Source of the DNA: UBA12018 sp051656605 | Lineage (GTDB): Bacteria > Bacteroidota > Bacteroidia > Bacteroidales > CAMTPD01 | Assembly: GCA_051656605.1 (NCBI GenBank) | Contig: JBOGCF010000049.1 | Coordinates: 62,001-126,000 of the forward strand | Reading direction: 5' to 3' | Length of the DNA stretch: 64,000 nucleotides | Shown: piece by piece, positions 27,591 through 36,892 of the stretch | How positions within the stretch are numbered: the stretch's first letter is position 1 | Layout: every line of letters begins with the position of its first letter | The notes under the pieces: generated by a model | Database searches by the model: none | Told to the model about the DNA's origin: nothing | Seen by the model: the letters and a program-made list of their open reading frames with translations, nothing else | Translations under genes and position numbers: made by a program

Positions 27591-28990
27591 AGGTTAAAGT
27601 ATTTCTTAGCATTATTATAGCAGATATCTTCTACCATTTGTCCGATAAAACTGATTTCGGATAGTGGCAGTTCTCCTTTTTCAATGTCTTCGCCGATCAG
27701 GTTACAAAGGATTCGGCGGAAGTATTCGTGGCGCGGGTAGGAGAGGAAGCTGCGCGAGTCGGTGAGCATGCCTACAAATTGACTCAACAGGCCTAGCGCC
27801 GAAAGGTCGTTGATTTGTTTGCGCATTCCTTCTTTCTGATCGAGGAACCACCATGCCGAACCGAACTGCATCTTGCCGGCTACCGATCCGTCGTTATAAC
27901 TGTATGCATTGGTGATCAGCAGTTCGTTGTCGCGCGGGTTGAGGTTATAGATTACGGTCTTTGCTAGTTTATCGGCTTCGGTAAGTCGGTCAAAGAAGCG
28001 GGAGAAATGAGCGGCCTGTTCTTTGTCGCCAATTGCATCAAATCCGGTATCGGCGCCTAGTTTGCGAAACATCTTGGTATTGTTGTTGCGCGTGGCTCCG
28101 ATGTGGAATTGTTGTGCCCAGTCTTTCTCTGCATCCATTACAGCCAAGTGATAAAGCATGCCGGCTTTGAAGGTATTTACATCTTCTTGCGCCAGTGTTT
28201 TTCCCGTGCGAACGTTGTCGAATATCGCAGCTAGTTGTGCGTCGGTAAATGGCTCTCCGTAGAATCGGTCAATGCTATGATCGGATATGCGGCAACCTAC
28301 AGAGGCAAAGAAGTCGTGTCGTTGCTTCAAAGCAGTCATCAAATCGGCAAAAGTCGTGATACTTATTCCCGATGCTTGCTCGAGTTGTCCGATATACGTA
28401 TTGTAGGCAGTAGGATTTTCTACAAGGATCGATTTGTCGGGACGCCAAGTTGGCAATACCCGTGTAGTGCAGCTTCCGGCTGCAATCTGTTGATGGTACT
28501 CGAGCGAATCGGCCGGATCGTCGGTAGTGCAAACTACTTCTACTTTCATGCGTTGCATGATGGCTTGTGCCGAGAAAGCATCTGTTTGCAACAGTGCATT
28601 CCCTGCTTCGTATATTTCGGCGGCGGATGCCGGATTGAGCAATTTATCGATGCCAAAAATGCGCTTTAGCTCGAGGTGTGTCCAATGGTAAAGCGGATTG
28701 CGCATGGTATAGGGTACGGTTTCTGCCCATTTGCAGAACTTATCGAATGCAGTTTTGTCTCCTGTAATAAACGATTCGTCTACGCCATTGGCACGCATGG
28801 CTCTCCATTTATAATGGTCGCCTCCTAGCCAAATTTCTGTCATATCTCCGAAGCGTTTGTTCTCTGCAATTTGCTTCGGATCTAAGTGACAATGAAAGTC
28901 CACAATAGGCATGTTTGCCGCGTGTGAATGATATAAATGTTCTGCTGCGTCGTTGTGCAGCATAAAATTATCTCCCATAAATGTGTTCAT
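27587..28990 (-). CDS. uxaC: Glucuronate (uronate) isomerase
   Basis: A 467-residue cytoplasmic enzyme that converts D-glucuronate to D-fructuronate and D-galacturonate to D-tagaturonate. The start at 28990 (MNTFMGDNFML) is preferred to 29020, because the predicted -7 box reaches that earlier codon. The metal-binding entry motif IVDFHCHLDPKQIAENK is present at about residue 29, with family blocks WLGGDHYKWRAMRANGV and LSYPRHEYFRRILC. The length is that of the family. First gene of an operon with a TRAP transporter; other uronate genes (uxuA, uxuB, kdgK) are not in the window. Confidence 0.95.
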   Translation of the reverse strand: MNTFMGDNFMLHNDAAEHLYHSHAANMPIVDFHCHLDPKQIAENKRFGDMTEIWLGGDHYKWRAMRANGVDESFITGDKTAFDKFCKWAETVPYTMRNPLYHWTHLELKRIFGIDKLLNPASAAEIYEAGNALLQTDAFSAQAIMQRMKVEVVCTTDDPADSLEYHQQIAAGSCTTRVLPTWRPDKSILVENPTAYNTYIGQLEQASGISITTFADLMTALKQRHDFFASVGCRISDHSIDRFYGEPFTDAQLAAIFDNVRTGKTLAQEDVNTFKAGMLYHLAVMDAEKDWAQQFHIGATRNNNTKMFRKLGADTGFDAIGDKEQAAHFSRFFDRLTEADKLAKTVIYNLNPRDNELLITNAYSYNDGSVAGKMQFGSAWWFLDQKEGMRKQINDLSALGLLSQFVGMLTDSRSFLSYPRHEYFRRILCNLIGEDIEKGELPLSEISFIGQMVEDICYNNAKKYFNL

Positions 28991-29017
28991 GTCATGGTGA
29001 TTTAAGGATTGATATCG

Positions 29018-29048
29018 CAAAGTAAGAATCTTTTATTAAGAAATCAAT
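29018..29048 (-). promoter_or_regulatory. Promoter of the uxaC-TRAP operon
   Basis: On the minus strand an ATTG -33 box (29045-29048), a 19-bp spacer and TTACTTTG (29018-29025) fit the Bacteroidota consensus with one mismatch in each box. It gives a leader of about 20 nt to the ATG at 28990. Confidence 0.6.
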
Positions 29049-29132
29049 CCAGATTTTTCACTATCAATTAAACTATATTGACATATTTGGGAGTTTTACA
29101 AATAAAGTTTAGGTCTTGATGGTATTCTGTAA

Positions 29133-29624
29133 CTATTCAATTAGTTTCTGATAGATGGTAAGGTCGAGCATTTTATCGAATTTTTGAGCGACATGCTTGA
29201 TATGTGCGCACTTTTCATAGCCATTCTTTTCAAATAGTCTAATGCTAGGTGTATTATCTGCCGTGATGAGGGCTACCATGTTTTTAAAGCCTGCGCAAAG
29301 AGCTTCTTGGTATATCATTTGAAGTGTTTGCCGGCCGATTCCTTTGCCTTGAAAGTCTGGTTTTATATATACGGTAACTTCTACGGTAATGTCGAATGCT
29401 TTCTTTGGTTTGAACTTTGAGAGATAACAAAAGCCGATTGGTAACTGATTGTCGAGTATCAGTGCCGAATAGTATTTATCGTCATTGATGGGAATGGACT
29501 CTTCCAGTTCTTCCAAAGTGAGCGGTTCGAGGTGAAAAATGACAGTTGAGTTGGTGATATAATAGTCGTAAAGCTGTTTTACGAATGATAAATCATCTTT
29601 TTCGAGGCGTTTGAATCGAATCAT
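29133..29624 (-). CDS. GNAT-family N-acetyltransferase
   Basis: A 163-residue cytoplasmic acetyl-CoA-dependent acetyltransferase. The acetyl-CoA-binding motif A is DFQGKGIGRQTLQMI near residues 94-108, followed by LITADNTPSIRLFEKNGYEK, a typical motif B. The pattern is closest to the phosphinothricin/MnaT-type group, whose members acylate amino groups; the substrate is not predictable. It stands alone, 112 bp beyond the uxaC 5' region on the same strand. Confidence 0.88.
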   Translation of the reverse strand: MIRFKRLEKDDLSFVKQLYDYYITNSTVIFHLEPLTLEELEESIPINDDKYYSALILDNQLPIGFCYLSKFKPKKAFDITVEVTVYIKPDFQGKGIGRQTLQMIYQEALCAGFKNMVALITADNTPSIRLFEKNGYEKCAHIKHVAQKFDKMLDLTIYQKLIE

Positions 29625-29899
29625 ATAGAGGGTGTCTGTTTTGTTTTAATCTTACACATAGAAAGATTAGAACTGTTTTGACTTCGAATTTATTTATTTT
29701 TGATGTATTATTGTGTGTTTTTCTGTAAAATAATAAAAAGAAAGGAGGGAGCTTATCTCTGTTAATATTCATTGTATTGTATAATTAATAGCATTGTATT
29801 ATTTATTTATACAATAAAATAGGTAAAAGTTAACAAGTTGTTTGTATTTTTATGCGTGCAATTATAGTGATTGTATGTGATTAAAAAATGTATGTTTAA

Positions 29900-30235
29900 A
29901 TGAAAAAGTTTTTTATAGCTTGTATTGGTTGTGCTTGCTTATTGGTTGCAAGTTCGGCTATGGCTAACAACGGACAAACGCAAAGAGGTAAAGGCTCTGA
30001 ACAAGAAAGACAAACAATGCTTATGGTTATTAAAGCATTGATGCAACTAGGGCCTCAAGGAGAAAAAGCTAAAAACCAAATGGTACAACAATATATTGCT
30101 ACATATGGCTTTGAGCAATTGCCAGATAATTCTTTAGATAATCTGTACCCAAATGGTAACGAAGATTTGTTGCTTCCGGATATCAATGTTGATGGCTGGG
30201 AAAACGGTGGAGATTTCGATATCGAGTTTAACTAA
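29900..30235 (+). CDS. Small secreted protein of unknown function
   Basis: A 111-residue protein with a signal peptide (MKKFFIACIGCACLLVASSAMA, cleavage about residue 22). The mature part is hydrophilic: a Gln/Lys-rich helix (residues 33-70) and an acidic, Asn/Asp-rich C-terminus ending DVDGWENGG-like (NVDGWENGGDFDIEFN). No known family is recognised. The upstream 275 bases are strongly AT-rich and without a recognisable promoter box. A terminator follows directly. Translation is credible from the signal peptide and codon use. Confidence 0.7.
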   Translation: MKKFFIACIGCACLLVASSAMANNGQTQRGKGSEQERQTMLMVIKALMQLGPQGEKAKNQMVQQYIATYGFEQLPDNSLDNLYPNGNEDLLLPDINVDGWENGGDFDIEFN

Positions 30236-30253
30236 TCGATATTTAAAATAAAG

Positions 30254-30292
30254 AACGGTTGTTTAGAATTCTATCTAAACAACCGTTTTTTA
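30254..30292. terminator. Bidirectional terminator
   Basis: A 14-bp perfect stem (30254-30267 with 30274-30287) with a 6-nt loop and a T-run. It sits between the small secreted protein gene and bioD. Confidence 0.9.
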
Positions 30293-30294
30293 TT

Positions 30295-30984
30295 TTATTC
30301 GCAGATAGAAGCTAATGCTGCGACATCTTCTGTTATTGTATTTCCAAGCACACGTGGCATGGTCAGATATTTCGCTTTGGGGAAGTTGTTTGACAAATAT
30401 GTTTGGAAGAATTGTTGCGTATCTTTCTCAATCACAGGATCGGCATCTTTGTCAAAATTGTATACCAAAGCAACTACGTCGATTCCTCTCATTTTGCAGT
30501 ATTCGAGGCTGAGCAGTGTATGGTTGATACTACCTAGTTTGCCCGAGGTAGCAAGTATAACCGGATAGTTTTGCTCTTTGATATAGTCGGCCGTACCGTA
30601 TGAGGTTGTGATGGGAACTAATAGTCCGCCGGCTCCTTCGAGTAGAACCATTTCGTATTTTTCGGCTAGTCGCTGCGTTGCTTCGGTTATTTTATCGCAA
30701 TCAATGGTTGCGTTGTCTATTTGTGCGGCAAGGTGTGGTGAGCACGGAAATGTAAATACATACGGACAAGTAAGTCCGGTTTTATCATCTTCGCAAAGTG
30801 GCATTGCCGTCAGTTGTCGGTGTGCTTCGATATCTTCCGATATGCCAACGCAGCCGGTTTGAATCATTTTCTGACTGATAGCATGGATGCCCTTGTCGAG
30901 AAGGGCTTTTAAGATACCGGCTGTAACGTATGTTTTGCCTACGTTGGTATCGATGCCGGTAATGAAATATACGTTTCTCTTCAT
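30295..30984 (-). CDS. bioD: Dethiobiotin synthetase
   Basis: A 229-residue ATP-dependent enzyme that closes the ureido ring of dethiobiotin from diaminopelargonate and CO2. The P-loop ITGIDTNVGKTYVTAGIL lies at residues 8-25, and LLEGAGGLLVPI near residue 116 is the second family motif. Last gene of the biotin operon, 12 bp after bioC. Confidence 0.95.
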   Translation of the reverse strand: MKRNVYFITGIDTNVGKTYVTAGILKALLDKGIHAISQKMIQTGCVGISEDIEAHRQLTAMPLCEDDKTGLTCPYVFTFPCSPHLAAQIDNATIDCDKITEATQRLAEKYEMVLLEGAGGLLVPITTSYGTADYIKEQNYPVILATSGKLGSINHTLLSLEYCKMRGIDVVALVYNFDKDADPVIEKDTQQFFQTYLSNNFPKAKYLTMPRVLGNTITEDVAALASICE

Positions 30985-30996
30985 TGGATTGTATCT

Positions 30997-31755
30997 TTAA
31001 TCTTTTTTGCCCGAAGCAACGATGTAGATGGGATGATAGGTAAGTGTCACCCCTTTGTTTGTTGCGAAAAGGCTTAAGTATTCGGTATTAAAGTTTGCGA
31101 GATGTTGTTTGCTCCAACGTTGCGATGACGAACTCAAGGCATTTACGCCTGTAAGTTTGATGTGCTTGAGTACATCACGAGGAGAATCGAAGGTGAGCTT
31201 TATCTTTTCCTCCATAACTTGTACATGTTCAAAATAAGGTTCGAACCATTGCTTAATTGCGTCTATTGTGTAATACGTAAGACCGCTACCGGTTGTTTGC
31301 TTTACTTCAATCAGGTTGTCGGTGCCGAAAGTGTTGAGTATAAGTAATCCGTCCGGTTGTAGCATGGTGTGGCACTTTTGAACAAATGCATTGGGGCGAA
31401 TAAACCATTGAATCGTTGATGCAGATGTGATCAGATCATACTCGCTTCCTAGGTCAATCTCTTCGGCATCACCTTCGATAAATTCGAATTGTGTTGAGTT
31501 GTTTGGCAAAGAGTCCAGTTGGATGTGATTGCACAAGTCATTGAGTGTATAACGATTGGCCGTTATACTGTGTAGCAACTCTTGCGTATATCCGCCCGTT
31601 CCGCAGCCTACTTCAAGCACAGCGTCGAAATGATTGCGCTGCTGATTCTTGATCAGTTGAGACAGTTGCATGCATATTTGCTGTTGGGCAATTGCATGCT
31701 TATTGTAAGTTGTCTTTGAATCTGCGAAACGTTTCTTTATTAGCGCCTTGTTCAT
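30997..31755 (-). CDS. bioC: Malonyl-ACP O-methyltransferase
   Basis: A 252-residue SAM-dependent methyltransferase that masks the malonyl carboxyl so that fatty-acid synthesis can build pimeloyl-ACP. SAM motif I is EVGCGTGGYTQELL, and post-I and II motifs are FIEGDAEEID and DLITSASTIQWF. The start at 31755 (MNKALIKKRFADSK) overlaps the bioG stop as ATGA; a longer frame from 31785 is less likely. Confidence 0.93.
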   Translation of the reverse strand: MNKALIKKRFADSKTTYNKHAIAQQQICMQLSQLIKNQQRNHFDAVLEVGCGTGGYTQELLHSITANRYTLNDLCNHIQLDSLPNNSTQFEFIEGDAEEIDLGSEYDLITSASTIQWFIRPNAFVQKCHTMLQPDGLLILNTFGTDNLIEVKQTTGSGLTYYTIDAIKQWFEPYFEHVQVMEEKIKLTFDSPRDVLKHIKLTGVNALSSSSQRWSKQHLANFNTEYLSLFATNKGVTLTYHPIYIVASGKKD

Positions 31756-32417
31756 AGTTTTAATATAGAGTCCCACTTTTCCCACTGGTTGAAGAGGTAA
31801 TGTCCTCCGGTTATTTCTCGAACAGTTGTTTTTCTGTTCCAGAAACGAAGTAGGTTGGCGGTTGGAAATATATAATCGTCACTAGCAATAATTGCTTTAT
31901 CCCAGTTGATTGCACACTTTTGCAGCGGAGGCTCACATTCGACCATGTCTTTTAGAGATTGCAACTCTTCACGAAGAGATGTGCTGTCTCGCTCTACATT
32001 GTGTGCAGAAAAGAAGCGGAAAGTTGTGCTGTCGTTGCACATACGTCGGTTGAATCGCTTGCGGTTGTCGTCGGAAAAGTGATCCAATGTTCCGTTGTAA
32101 ATGGCAACTGGGATACCATATTCGTCGTCAATTGGTTGCTCTGTTCCGTTGATTGCAATCGCACTGTCGAAGTTTAATTGGTTTTGTTGCTTCAGACGAG
32201 ATGCAACCCATACGCCCATCGACCAAGCAATCAAGTGTATTTTCTTGTATTGCTTAGGTAGTTCTAAGTGCAAGTTTGGCGAATGATAATCATACACCAT
32301 ACATACATCATACAGTTCGGATTGTAAATGACGGAAAGGATTCGGATCCATTCCCCAACCACCTAAAAAAAGGATTAGTTCCTCTTTCCGGTTATCAAGC
32401 ATCAACAGTGTTTTCAT
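31752..32417 (-). CDS. bioG: Pimeloyl-ACP methyl ester esterase BioG (DUF452)
   Basis: A 221-residue alpha/beta hydrolase, the BioH replacement that removes the methyl group added by BioC. The start gives a strand then LFLGGWGMDPNPF, the oxyanion-hole loop of the family. The nucleophile elbow is LIAWSMGVWVA and the catalytic His is in GGHYLFNQW near the C-terminus. BioG is typical of Bacteroidales and some proteobacteria. It lies 76 bp after bioF and overlaps bioC by 4 bp. Confidence 0.92.
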   Translation of the reverse strand: MKTLLMLDNRKEELILFLGGWGMDPNPFRHLQSELYDVCMVYDYHSPNLHLELPKQYKKIHLIAWSMGVWVASRLKQQNQLNFDSAIAINGTEQPIDDEYGIPVAIYNGTLDHFSDDNRKRFNRRMCNDSTTFRFFSAHNVERDSTSLREELQSLKDMVECEPPLQKCAINWDKAIIASDDYIFPTANLLRFWNRKTTVREITGGHYLFNQWEKWDSILKL

Positions 32418-32493
32418 TTAAGCTAGTGTTAAAACAGAGACTAAACAACAATTACATATATTAAAGATAGGTGATAAAATCGAAACCTTGTTA

Positions 32494-33636
32494 TTAAAGA
32501 CCCGATAATATTGCTTCGATATCTTCTTTTGCAATGGCCGCCGACAGCGAAAAGCGAATGCGCGAGGTTCCTACCGGTACTGTGGGAGGACGCACGGGAA
32601 GAGCATATACACCCAACTTTTGCAACTGTAGTGCAAAGTCGATGCATGCTTTGTTTTCTCCGATAATATAGGGGATGATATTGCTTTCGCTTGGCATTGC
32701 TACACCTTTTGCCGCGATGGCATCACGTAGTAGTTTGGATATAATCTCGAGGTGTTCGCGCTCTTTGCCAAACAAAGGAAGTTGCTTGAAGATGAAATGA
32801 CTCCAAGCTATGGTAACCGGAGGCAATGTTGTAGAGAAGATAAGCGGACGCATCGTGTTAATGAGGTAGTCGCGCATAACCTTCGTACATGCCACATAGG
32901 CTCCCATTGAGGCGAGGGCCTTACCAAACGTGCCTACCAGAAAATCAATATCAGCTAGTACTCCTTGCTCTTCTGCGATTCCGTATCCGTTGTAACCTCG
33001 TACGCCGATGGCATGCGCTTCGTCTACATATAAATATACATTATCGAAGCGCTGTTTCATTGCGACAAGAAAGCGCAAGTCGGCCATGTCACCGTCCATA
33101 CTAAAGAGGCTTTCGGTTACGATGAATACTTCGTCGTAATTGGGCGCTTCTTTCTCTAATATTTTTTGTAGGTGAGCGTTGTCGTTGTGTTTATAACGAA
33201 CAAATTGTGCATTGCTGAGGCGGATTCCGTCAATCAAGCTGGCATGTACGAGTTTGTCTGCAACAATCAAGCTCCTCTTTGTAGTGATAGCAGGTAGTAT
33301 ACCAATGTTGGCATGATAACCACTATTGAAAAGTAAAGCAGCTTCATGTTGTAACGATTCGGCAATAAGCGACTCCAATTGTTCGTATATGGGGAAGTTG
33401 CCGGTAAGCAAACGGGAGGAAGAAGAAGAGAAGGGCAGAAATTGCCCTTGAGTCTCTTCTTGAAATTGCTCAAGTAAATCGCGTCTGGAAGCAAGACCTA
33501 AATAATCGTTGCCCGATAGATTTACTAGTTTTTGATTGTCCTTTATGATATACTTTCCTTCATGCTCAATAGGAGGGATGGTTCTAAAGCTACCCTTTTC
33601 CTTGAGCTCAGAAAGTTCTTGTTCAAATCTATTCAT
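32494..33636 (-). CDS. bioF: 8-amino-7-oxononanoate synthase
   Basis: A 380-residue PLP enzyme that condenses pimeloyl-ACP with alanine. The start at 33636 (MNRFEQELSEL) is preferred: the longer frame to 33780 runs into the bioA coding end. Family motifs are LSGNDYLGLASR, YVDEAHAIGVRGYNG and the PLP-lysine loop VGTFGKALASMGAYV. It lies 20 bp after bioA. Confidence 0.95.
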   Translation of the reverse strand: MNRFEQELSELKEKGSFRTIPPIEHEGKYIIKDNQKLVNLSGNDYLGLASRRDLLEQFQEETQGQFLPFSSSSSRLLTGNFPIYEQLESLIAESLQHEAALLFNSGYHANIGILPAITTKRSLIVADKLVHASLIDGIRLSNAQFVRYKHNDNAHLQKILEKEAPNYDEVFIVTESLFSMDGDMADLRFLVAMKQRFDNVYLYVDEAHAIGVRGYNGYGIAEEQGVLADIDFLVGTFGKALASMGAYVACTKVMRDYLINTMRPLIFSTTLPPVTIAWSHFIFKQLPLFGKEREHLEIISKLLRDAIAAKGVAMPSESNIIPYIIGENKACIDFALQLQKLGVYALPVRPPTVPVGTSRIRFSLSAAIAKEDIEAILSGL

Positions 33637-33656
33637 GATTGAGTGATTGTGACTGC

Positions 33657-34949
33657 TTACTTTGAAGCAAGATAACGGTTGATCACGTTGATGACACCAG
33701 AGGTAAGTTTCGAAATTTGTGCTTCGCTGCAAATAAATGGAGGCATCAAATATACAAGCTTGCCGAATGGTCGCACCCAAATGCCTTCTTCTACAAACAT
33801 CGGTTGTATTTCAGACATGGTTACAGGTTCCTTCATTTCTACAACACCGATAGCACCCAGTACGCGCACTTCTTGTACACCTTCAATGGCTTCGGCCTTG
33901 CTTAGTTCTTGTTGCAACTGAGCTTCAATACGTTTTACGTTAGCCTTCCAGTTCGAACTCAATAACAAGTCGATCGACGCTGCGGCTACCGCGCAAGCAA
34001 GCGGATTGCCCATAAATGTAGGGCCATGCATGAATACTCCCGGGTATCCATTTGATATACCCTCCGCTACTTTATCGTTTGCAAGCGTTGCAGCCAAAGT
34101 CATGTATCCGCCGGTGAGTGCCTTTCCGATACACATAATATCGGGAGCGATGCCGCAATGCTCCCATGCAAACATGGTTCCGGTACGGCCAAATCCGGTT
34201 GCTATCTCGTCGAAGATCAACAATACGTCATATTTATCGCAAAGTTTGCGAGCTTCGACTAAGTAACGTGGAGAGTAGAAACGCATGCCTCCGGCCCCTT
34301 GCACTACCGGCTCAAGAATAAGCGCGGCAATCTCATGGTGATGCTTTTCGAGTGTTTCGCGCAATTCAGAGATATCATCATCATTCCAGTTGTCGCCGTA
34401 ACGGGTTTTCGGTTCCGATACAAAGAACTGTATTGGTAAAGCATTGCCAAAGATGCCGTGCATTCCGGTTACCGGATCGCAAACCGACATGGCATTCCAT
34501 GTATCACCATGGTAGCCCGAGCGAATAGTCACAAATTTATTCTTTTCTTTCTTTCCGAGCGAGTACCAATATTGGATGGCCATTTTCAGGGCAACCTCTA
34601 CCGATACCGACCCTGAATCGCAGAAGAATATTTTTGAAAGAGACGGATGCACGATGGACAGAATCTTTTCTGCTAATTGAGCCGCCGGTTCATGCGTGAG
34701 TCCGCCAAACATGATGTGCGACATTTTGCCCAACTGATCTTGTGCTGCTTTATTCAAAACAGGATGGTTATAGCCGTGCACAGCAGCCCACCATGAAGAC
34801 ATTCCATCAACAAGTTCTCTTCCGTCACAAAGCGTAATCACAGCACCTTCTGCTTTTTCTACAGGAAATACACATAGCGGATGAGAGATCGATGTGTATG
34901 GATGCCAAATGTGATTACGGTCTATATCTAATAATTCTTCAGTTGTCAT
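33657..34949 (-). CDS. bioA: Adenosylmethionine-8-amino-7-oxononanoate aminotransferase
   Basis: A 430-residue PLP aminotransferase that makes 7,8-diaminopelargonate with SAM as amino donor. Motifs: HIWHPYTSISHP at the N-terminus, SGSVSVEVALKMA, LIFDEIATGFGRTG and the PLP-lysine CIGKALTGGYMTLAA. The start at 34949 overlaps the bioB stop as ATGA. Confidence 0.95.
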   Translation of the reverse strand: MTTEELLDIDRNHIWHPYTSISHPLCVFPVEKAEGAVITLCDGRELVDGMSSWWAAVHGYNHPVLNKAAQDQLGKMSHIMFGGLTHEPAAQLAEKILSIVHPSLSKIFFCDSGSVSVEVALKMAIQYWYSLGKKEKNKFVTIRSGYHGDTWNAMSVCDPVTGMHGIFGNALPIQFFVSEPKTRYGDNWNDDDISELRETLEKHHHEIAALILEPVVQGAGGMRFYSPRYLVEARKLCDKYDVLLIFDEIATGFGRTGTMFAWEHCGIAPDIMCIGKALTGGYMTLAATLANDKVAEGISNGYPGVFMHGPTFMGNPLACAVAAASIDLLLSSNWKANVKRIEAQLQQELSKAEAIEGVQEVRVLGAIGVVEMKEPVTMSEIQPMFVEEGIWVRPFGKLVYLMPPFICSEAQISKLTSGVINVINRYLASK

Positions 34950-35926
34950 TTTTCCCAATCGGTGTTTTCATTAAACGTATAACCGGCTTCGGTGAATAGT
35001 TCGATATCCTCTTTTACTTTCGATCCGATGGTTGTAAGCAGGTCTCCCATAATGGCAGAGTTGATACCGATGCGCAAAGCCTTCGCCTGTGTTTCCTTAC
35101 TAAGCAAAGCTCTACCACCCGAGAAGCGGAGATAGGCATTCGGATTAATTAAGCGAAACAGAGCTACAGAGTCGAGAAACTCATCATTGTTTAAGATTTC
35201 GCACTTACCAAGCGGTGTGCCTTCTATAGGGTGTAGCATATTGATCGGAATAGAATACACTTCATTCTCTTGTAAGAATACAGCCATCTCGATACGTTGT
35301 TCTATGGTTTCGCCCATGCCGATGATACCACCCGAACAAATGCGCATGCCCACTTCGCGTGCGGCACGAATGGTCTTCATCTTTTCTTCCATCGTATGTG
35401 TAGAACAGAGTTCTTTAAAGTATGAAGGGGCTGTTTCGATGTTGCAGTGATAGTTCTCAACTCCGGCAGCACGCAAATCTGTAAGTTCTTCTTTGGTAAG
35501 AAGCCCTAATGAAGCACAGCATTTGATCGGAGAGTTTGCTTTGATCGTATGAAAGGTATCACAAATCTCTTTCATCTCTTTTGTGTTGGGCTTGCGGCCG
35601 CTCGTTACAAGCGAGAAGCGATTGATTCCCTGATTTGCATTGTAGTTTGCTTGCCTCAAGCATTCGGAAGCCGGCAATAATGCATAAAATTCAGCCTTTG
35701 TTTTATAATGTGCCGACTGTGCACACCATTTGCAGTCTTCGGAGCATTTGCCCGATTTTGCGTTTATAATAGAACATGTATCAAACTTATTTCCCAAGAA
35801 ATGAGCAGTGATTTCTGCAGCAGCGTTGTGTAGTTCTTTCCTCGACGTACAACGAAATACTTGCAAAGCTTCTTCGTAAGACAGCAGTTTTCCTGCCTTA
35901 ATGTCTTTTACAACTTGTTGTATCAT
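34946..35926 (-). CDS. bioB: Biotin synthase
   Basis: A 326-residue radical-SAM enzyme that inserts sulfur into dethiobiotin. The SAM-binding [4Fe-4S] cysteines are Cys61, Cys65 and Cys68 in SGKCSEDCKWCAQS. The family blocks CSGGIIGMGET, INMLHPIEGTPLG and LRFSGGRA are present. First gene of the six-gene biotin operon. A -7 box lies at 35990-35997. I could not find a convincing BirA-type operator. Confidence 0.96.
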   Translation of the reverse strand: MIQQVVKDIKAGKLLSYEEALQVFRCTSRKELHNAAAEITAHFLGNKFDTCSIINAKSGKCSEDCKWCAQSAHYKTKAEFYALLPASECLRQANYNANQGINRFSLVTSGRKPNTKEMKEICDTFHTIKANSPIKCCASLGLLTKEELTDLRAAGVENYHCNIETAPSYFKELCSTHTMEEKMKTIRAAREVGMRICSGGIIGMGETIEQRIEMAVFLQENEVYSIPINMLHPIEGTPLGKCEILNNDEFLDSVALFRLINPNAYLRFSGGRALLSKETQAKALRIGINSAIMGDLLTTIGSKVKEDIELFTEAGYTFNENTDWEK

Positions 35927-35989
35927 GATTTTACGATGTTTGTTAGTGGCTTTGATCAGTAAAGCCGGTTAAAGCTAATTGTATGGGAA

Positions 35990-35997
35990 CAAAAATA
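35990..35997 (-). promoter_or_regulatory. -7 promoter box of the biotin operon
   Basis: On the minus strand TATTTTTG matches TAnnTTTG, 63 bp before the bioB ATG. The -33 region is TTTT-like at 19 bp. Confidence 0.5.
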
Positions 35998-36153
35998 GCG
36001 GATTTGTGCAGAATTAAAAATAAAAACAACGAATCGTTTTAGAGTATATTTATAGTATGGTCGCAACCAATTGGGTATGTCGTTGTTTTACAATATAAAA
36101 CAGGAAGTTTTAAATAGATGAAAGAATTGTATTAATCGAGAAAAGAAAAAGAA

Positions 36154-36861
36154 ATGAGAAAGTTTGTTTATTTTATAGCTTTAGGTGGTACCGTTTTGCT
36201 ATCAGCATGTAACTCAAAAGCAAAAGATAGTAAAGAAGGAGAGATTGTAGAAGATACTGTTTTGATTGCGGAAGAGGAAATTATTGGTGATGAAGTTGAT
36301 TCTCACGGCTGCAATATGTCGGCAGGATATACGTGGTCGCAAGTAAGTAACGATTGCATTCGTATATTTGAAGCAGGCATACGGATGAAAGATATGATGG
36401 ATAGTACCGCGACCTCTTCTGCTTTCATTGTTTTTGCAAAAGATTCTTCGCAATGTGAGGTATTCCTTCCACAAGTAGAGGCTAGCCTTGTATTACCTGT
36501 AAAAGAAGAGAAGGGTGTGAAAGTTTGGTCTAGTGAAGATATCACTGTTAAACAAGTAAAAGGTCAATGGGAAATTGTGAATGGCGATAAGGTCTTGTTT
36601 GCTCAAGATCCAACTCAGCCAATTAAAGTTACTTACAAAGGGTCTGATAACAAGACCAAACGTTTGTATCAAGTAAATGTCGTATTTGATCCGGTACAGG
36701 AAGTCGCAATGGTTACAATGGATGATCAAGAGTGGATCTTGCCAATTCAAGTATCAGGTTCCGGCTTCAAATATGGAAACGACAGCATTACATTGTCCGG
36801 TAAAGGAAAAGAAGCATTACTTACTACTAAAGATATCAACCTTACTCTCATGGGCGAATAA
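36154..36861 (+). CDS. Lipoprotein with MliC-like C-terminal domain
   Basis: A 235-residue lipoprotein; the lipobox TVLLSAC gives Cys19. After an acidic linker (about 25-48) a first conserved block reads HGCNMSAGYTWSQVSNDCIR (about 51-70), including two cysteines that may form a disulfide. The C-terminal part (about 205-235) resembles the end of MliC/PliC c-type lysozyme inhibitors, with the pattern YGNDSITLSGKGKEALL. MliC proteins bind and block host lysozyme at the envelope. The first block is a Bacteroidota domain of unknown role. The inhibitor call is pattern-based only. Divergent from bioB; terminator follows. Confidence 0.65.
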   Translation: MRKFVYFIALGGTVLLSACNSKAKDSKEGEIVEDTVLIAEEEIIGDEVDSHGCNMSAGYTWSQVSNDCIRIFEAGIRMKDMMDSTATSSAFIVFAKDSSQCEVFLPQVEASLVLPVKEEKGVKVWSSEDITVKQVKGQWEIVNGDKVLFAQDPTQPIKVTYKGSDNKTKRLYQVNVVFDPVQEVAMVTMDDQEWILPIQVSGSGFKYGNDSITLSGKGKEALLTTKDINLTLMGE

Positions 36862-36892
36862 CCCAATGTAATTTTGAATAGATTGATATGAA

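Noticed and set aside
31218..31242. tRNA T-arm-like sequence GGTTCGAACC
   Set aside because: It lies inside bioC, and no acceptor or anticodon stem surrounds it.
35927..36153. BirA operator upstream of bioB
   Set aside because: I looked for a long dyad near the -7 box and found none of convincing symmetry.
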